This document shows, in pieces, positions 4,822 to 6,497 of a DNA stretch of 6,497 bases (position 1 is its first letter; each line of letters opens with the position of its first letter). This DNA is from Candidatus Bathycorpusculum sp. GTDB lineage: Archaea; Thermoproteota; Bathyarchaeia; Bathyarchaeales; Bathycorpusculaceae. The notes under the pieces were generated by a model. The model saw only the letters and a program-made list of their open reading frames with translations, was not told where the DNA came from and searched no databases. The DNA lies in assembly GCA_009779045.1 (NCBI GenBank), contig WREZ01000070.1, positions 1 to 6,497 on the forward strand, read 5' to 3'. The position numbers were made by a program, and so were the translations under genes.

Positions 4822-4878
4822 TAACGAAACGTTATATTTAGTAACATCAGAACATTTGTAAGGCAAACATCAAATGTT
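4822..4878 (+). promoter_or_regulatory. YbjQ promoter with inverted repeats, one covering the start codon
   Basis: A TATA-like GTTATATTTA (4831-4840) predicts transcription from about 4861. TAACG-AAA-CGTTA (4822-4834) is an inverted repeat at its upstream edge, where the BRE should be. AACATTTG (4851-4858) is the exact complement of CAAATGTT (4871-4878), separated by 12 bases. The right arm contains the ATG at 4874. The pair could be an operator at the transcript start or, if the leader is longer, a hairpin hiding the start codon. Confidence 0.5.
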
Positions 4879-5185
4879 ATTGTCAACAACAGAACACATA
4901 ACAGGAAAAGAAATAGAAATTTTAGGCCTTGTCCAAGGCAATGTCGTTCAAACCAAAAGCATTAAAAAAGACCTAAAAGCCGTCAGAAAAAACTTTACCG
5001 GCGGAGAAATAACAGAATACACAGAACTACTAAAAGAAGCACACAACATAGCAACAGAACGCATGATACAACAAGCCAAAAACCTAGACGCAAACGCAAT
5101 AATAGGCATACGCTACTCAACATCAAACATTATAGAATCCGCCAGCGAAGTAATGGCCTACGGCACAGCAATAAAAATCAAATAA
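4874..5185 (+). CDS. ybjQ: YbjQ/UPF0145 family protein (DUF74, putative heavy-metal-binding fold)
   Basis: The 103-residue protein matches the YbjQ family over its length. It has an N-terminal strand pair around GKEIEILGLVQGNVVQTKSI, the GGEITEYTELLKEAHNIATERMIQQAKNLDANAIIGIRYSTSNI core, and the closing SEVMAYGTAIKI strand. Members form small oligomeric (pentameric) assemblies. A metal-binding role was proposed from structure, but the function remains unproved. Length is normal and both ends look complete. The ATG at 4874 follows a weak AAGG 11 bases upstream, and the leader is probably short. It is a single-gene unit: divergent from AbiEi across 369 bp and convergent with the restriction gene. 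The coding strand is A/C-rich, like the PadR and AbiEi genes. Confidence 0.92.
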   Translation: MLLSTTEHITGKEIEILGLVQGNVVQTKSIKKDLKAVRKNFTGGEITEYTELLKEAHNIATERMIQQAKNLDANAIIGIRYSTSNIIESASEVMAYGTAIKIK

Positions 5186-5235
5186 CAAAAACCCACCACC
5201 CACCACCCTTACACCAACAACACTTGTATAACAAC

Positions 5236-5301
5236 ACATTACGCCTAATGTAAAAAACAGACTGTACCGCTCCGAGATTTTCTTTTCTTGTACTGTTTTT
5301 T
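5236..5301. terminator. Bidirectional terminator-like stem between convergent genes
   Basis: ACATTA-CGCC-TAATGT (5236-5251) is a perfect 6-bp hairpin. Next, AAAAAACAG (5252-5260) pairs exactly with CTGTTTTTT (5293-5301), and TAC (5265-5267) with GTA (5290-5292) after a 4-base bulge. The long stem ends in T6 when read on either strand, so it can stop both YbjQ and read-through from Res. Confidence 0.55.
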
Positions 5302-5461
5302 ATCCCAACTGTCCAAAATTAAGTAATATGTTTCAGCTATACATCTTGTTTTTTAGCTATTTTCACTATTAATGCGCTATAGCTCTTTTAGAGTTACATC
5401 AATATCACTTAACATACACTCGTTCTACCACAAAAAAGCGCTCACTATAAAACTAATCAAA

Positions 5462-5511
5462 AACTAAACTATTACTTAAAAATGGAAATTATGGACGTAT
5501 AATGTTTAGTT
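5462..5511 (-). terminator. Stem-loop after the Res stop, minus strand
   Basis: AACTAAAC-T-ATTA (5462-5474) pairs with TAAT-GTTTAGTT (5500-5511), 12 pairs with one bulge and a 25-base loop. On the minus strand the stem starts 14 bases after the Res stop and runs directly into a T5 stretch. The long loop makes the terminator call moderate. Confidence 0.45.
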
Positions 5512-5525
5512 ACTTGTCCTTTCAG

Positions 5526-6440
5526 TCATTGAGCTAACTCCCAGAGTCTATCATAGTTTGTTACGATATCATAAACTACTTTGTCACTACTAATAGCGTG
5601 AAAATGTGCCCGAGCACAATCTGCTTTAGCTTTTTCAATGTCACGAAGTTGCATCTCAGATTCAGTACCTTTTGTTTCAGCGACAAAATAAACGTGTTTT
5701 ACTTTATTCTCATAGAAAGCAATAGCCCAATCAGGATTATACTTACCCACAGGCGTATTAATGTAAAAACTACGCGGCAGTTTAACATAAATTTCCACTT
5801 CTTTTTTATGCTCTTCAAGCGCAGTGGCAAAGTCGCGCTCAGTGTTAGAGTCATAAATAACGTAATCATACAGATGCCGTTCAGTTTCCATAGCATTCAC
5901 ATCTATGCTGCCCTTCAAATTTTGCTCAGTGAAAATTTCCATTCCAAAAGCGTCAGGCATCTTTCCATAAGTAATCTGATTTATAATTGCCTTAGCTTTC
6001 TTCCCATTGATAATGTTAGCAGCACGAATAATAAACACTTCAGGATCGTCGCCAAATTGATCAAACACTTCTTTCTTCAAACCAACTAGAATTTTAACAA
6101 CTGCTTTTCGTGTTAACTCTGTTTCAGCAACAACTTTTCCAACAAGGTCATAAGCAACAGATGCACCTGCCCTCACCGGCGTAAATAAAACAACATCTTC
6201 TCTATCAGAGTCTTTTTTATTGAATGCTTTACCCTCTTGCAATTGCTTTTTAGATTCAATAGTCTCTACTTGCTCGCCTTTTTCAGTCTTGAAATATTTC
6301 TTAGGAATATGCAAGTTGTCATTTAGATCTTGAATTGCTTCCTGTATAAGTTCTTCTTCGTTAAAGTTTACAGTATATAGCAACATGAATTCACATTGAT
6401 GCATATCCATCGTGTTTGAACCAGTTTTTAATATCGCCAA
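5526..6440 (-). CDS. res: Type III restriction enzyme Res subunit, C-terminal part, after a frameshift
   Basis: The frame encodes up to 304 residues matching the C-terminus of type III Res proteins, which are ~900-1000 residues long with an N-terminal helicase. The endonuclease domain is intact. GKYNPDWA carries the catalytic Asp (codon 5730-5732), and ETKGT follows 17 residues later with Glu (5676-5678) and Lys (5670-5672): a PD-(D/E)xK site. Upstream, ELIQEAIQDLNDNLHIPK and AETELTRKAVVKIL are typical Res segments, as is NAMETERHLYDYVIYDS. This frame has no credible start: it opens after a TAG at 6455-6453, its first possible start is TTG, and homology truly begins near CEFMLLYTVNF (about 6390). 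The preceding part of Res is in another frame. The base composition is balanced, unlike the skewed neighbours. Res cleaves DNA only with its Mod partner, which is not in this window. Confidence 0.9.
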   Translation of the reverse strand: MAILKTGSNTMDMHQCEFMLLYTVNFNEEELIQEAIQDLNDNLHIPKKYFKTEKGEQVETIESKKQLQEGKAFNKKDSDREDVVLFTPVRAGASVAYDLVGKVVAETELTRKAVVKILVGLKKEVFDQFGDDPEVFIIRAANIINGKKAKAIINQITYGKMPDAFGMEIFTEQNLKGSIDVNAMETERHLYDYVIYDSNTERDFATALEEHKKEVEIYVKLPRSFYINTPVGKYNPDWAIAFYENKVKHVYFVAETKGTESEMQLRDIEKAKADCARAHFHAISSDKVVYDIVTNYDRLWELAQ

Positions 6441-6497
6441 GCGTAATGGCAGCTAAAGCCGTCTTTAACGCTTTTTGTAACTCCTCAAAAGACCTAG
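6391..6497 (-). pseudogene. res: Res subunit, upstream fragment in a different frame, cut by window edge
   Basis: Reading in from the right edge on the minus strand, the frame gives RSFEELQKALKTALAAIT, then LGDIKNWFKHDGYASM, then a TGA at 6393-6391. This is the Res linker that should precede CEFMLLYTVNFNEEEL of the downstream fragment. The two frames overlap at 6391-6452, and skipping one base near 6393-6405 joins them into one protein. So a one-base insertion (or two-base deletion) breaks the gene. It could be a real inactivating mutation, a phase-variation event or a sequencing error. No long homopolymer lies at the junction; the nearest is a run of five As further upstream in the gene. Confidence 0.75.

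Larger units (their letters stand above)
5186..5525. other. Intergenic region between convergent YbjQ and Res genes
   Basis: This 340-bp gap holds a short CCCACCACCCACCACCC repeat (about 5193-5209), a small hairpin, a bidirectional terminator-like stem and a second stem next to the Res stop. The middle (about 5302-5455) is AT-rich with stops in every frame and scattered AGCTAT/ATAGCT copies. I see no gene there. Confidence 0.6.

Noticed and set aside
5193..5209. CCCACCACCCACCACCC as a CRISPR-like or telomere-like repeat
   Set aside because: It is a single short low-complexity tract without spaced units or spacers.
5302..5455. Scattered AGCTAT/ATAGCT copies and short minus-strand frames
   Set aside because: The copies are only 6 bp and irregularly spaced, and the frames are under 20 codons with no start signals. 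They are consistent with AT-rich background.
5598..6089. 163-codon plus-strand open frame inside the Res gene
   Set aside because: It is the opposite-strand shadow of a clearly homologous Res coding region. Its product is Phe/Ser/His/Ile-rich with no recognisable domain.

Overview
The window looks like AT-rich archaeal DNA. This is an inference from several signs. TATA-like boxes lie about 25-30 bp upstream of plausible transcription starts. GGAGG-type ribosome sites alternate with apparently short-leader genes, and GTG/TTG starts are common. The gene families (Fic with an EGNT-type inhibitory helix, PadR, LFGG-type winged-helix regulators, YbjQ, archaeal AbiEi) are also typical. A Bathyarchaeia-like or methanogen-related lineage is a guess; no rRNA or marker gene is present.

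Layout. 2-1093 (+): the C-terminal ~360 residues of a Fic-domain AMP-transferase, open at the left edge. It is followed 16 bp later by a short PadR-type regulator (1110-1436). A convergent winged-helix regulator (1459-1812, -) is divergent from a small winged-helix-like gene (1947-2189, +). The ~134-bp spacer between them is dense with palindromes whose half-sites are phased at 11 bp. At 2190-2359 three strong hairpins suggest a structured RNA or tandem terminators. An acidic coiled-coil protein (2360-2626, -) is divergent from a nitroreductase-cupin operon (2742-3613, +), which ends in a clean hairpin/T-run terminator. An orphan AbiEi-type antitoxin (3686-4504, -) has a 19-bp inverted repeat at its promoter. 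An A/C-rich spacer (4505-4873) carries a second copy of a 19-bp sequence that spans the GTG start of the coiled-coil gene. YbjQ (4874-5185, +) follows, with an inverted repeat that includes its start codon. A bidirectional terminator-like hairpin leads to the C-terminal part of a type III restriction enzyme Res subunit (5526-6497, -), which is interrupted by a frameshift near the right edge.

How the parts relate. The content (Fic, AbiEi without a visible toxin, broken type III Res, four small DNA-binding regulators) resembles a defence/accessory region with decaying modules. It does not show one complete pathway. The only clear metabolic operon is nitroreductase plus cupin, and its base composition is opposite to that of most neighbours. 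I see no complete, convincingly new system. The best leads are the phased operator, the 2193-2331 structured RNA, the 19-bp repeat at GTG starts and the operator at the orphan AbiEi.
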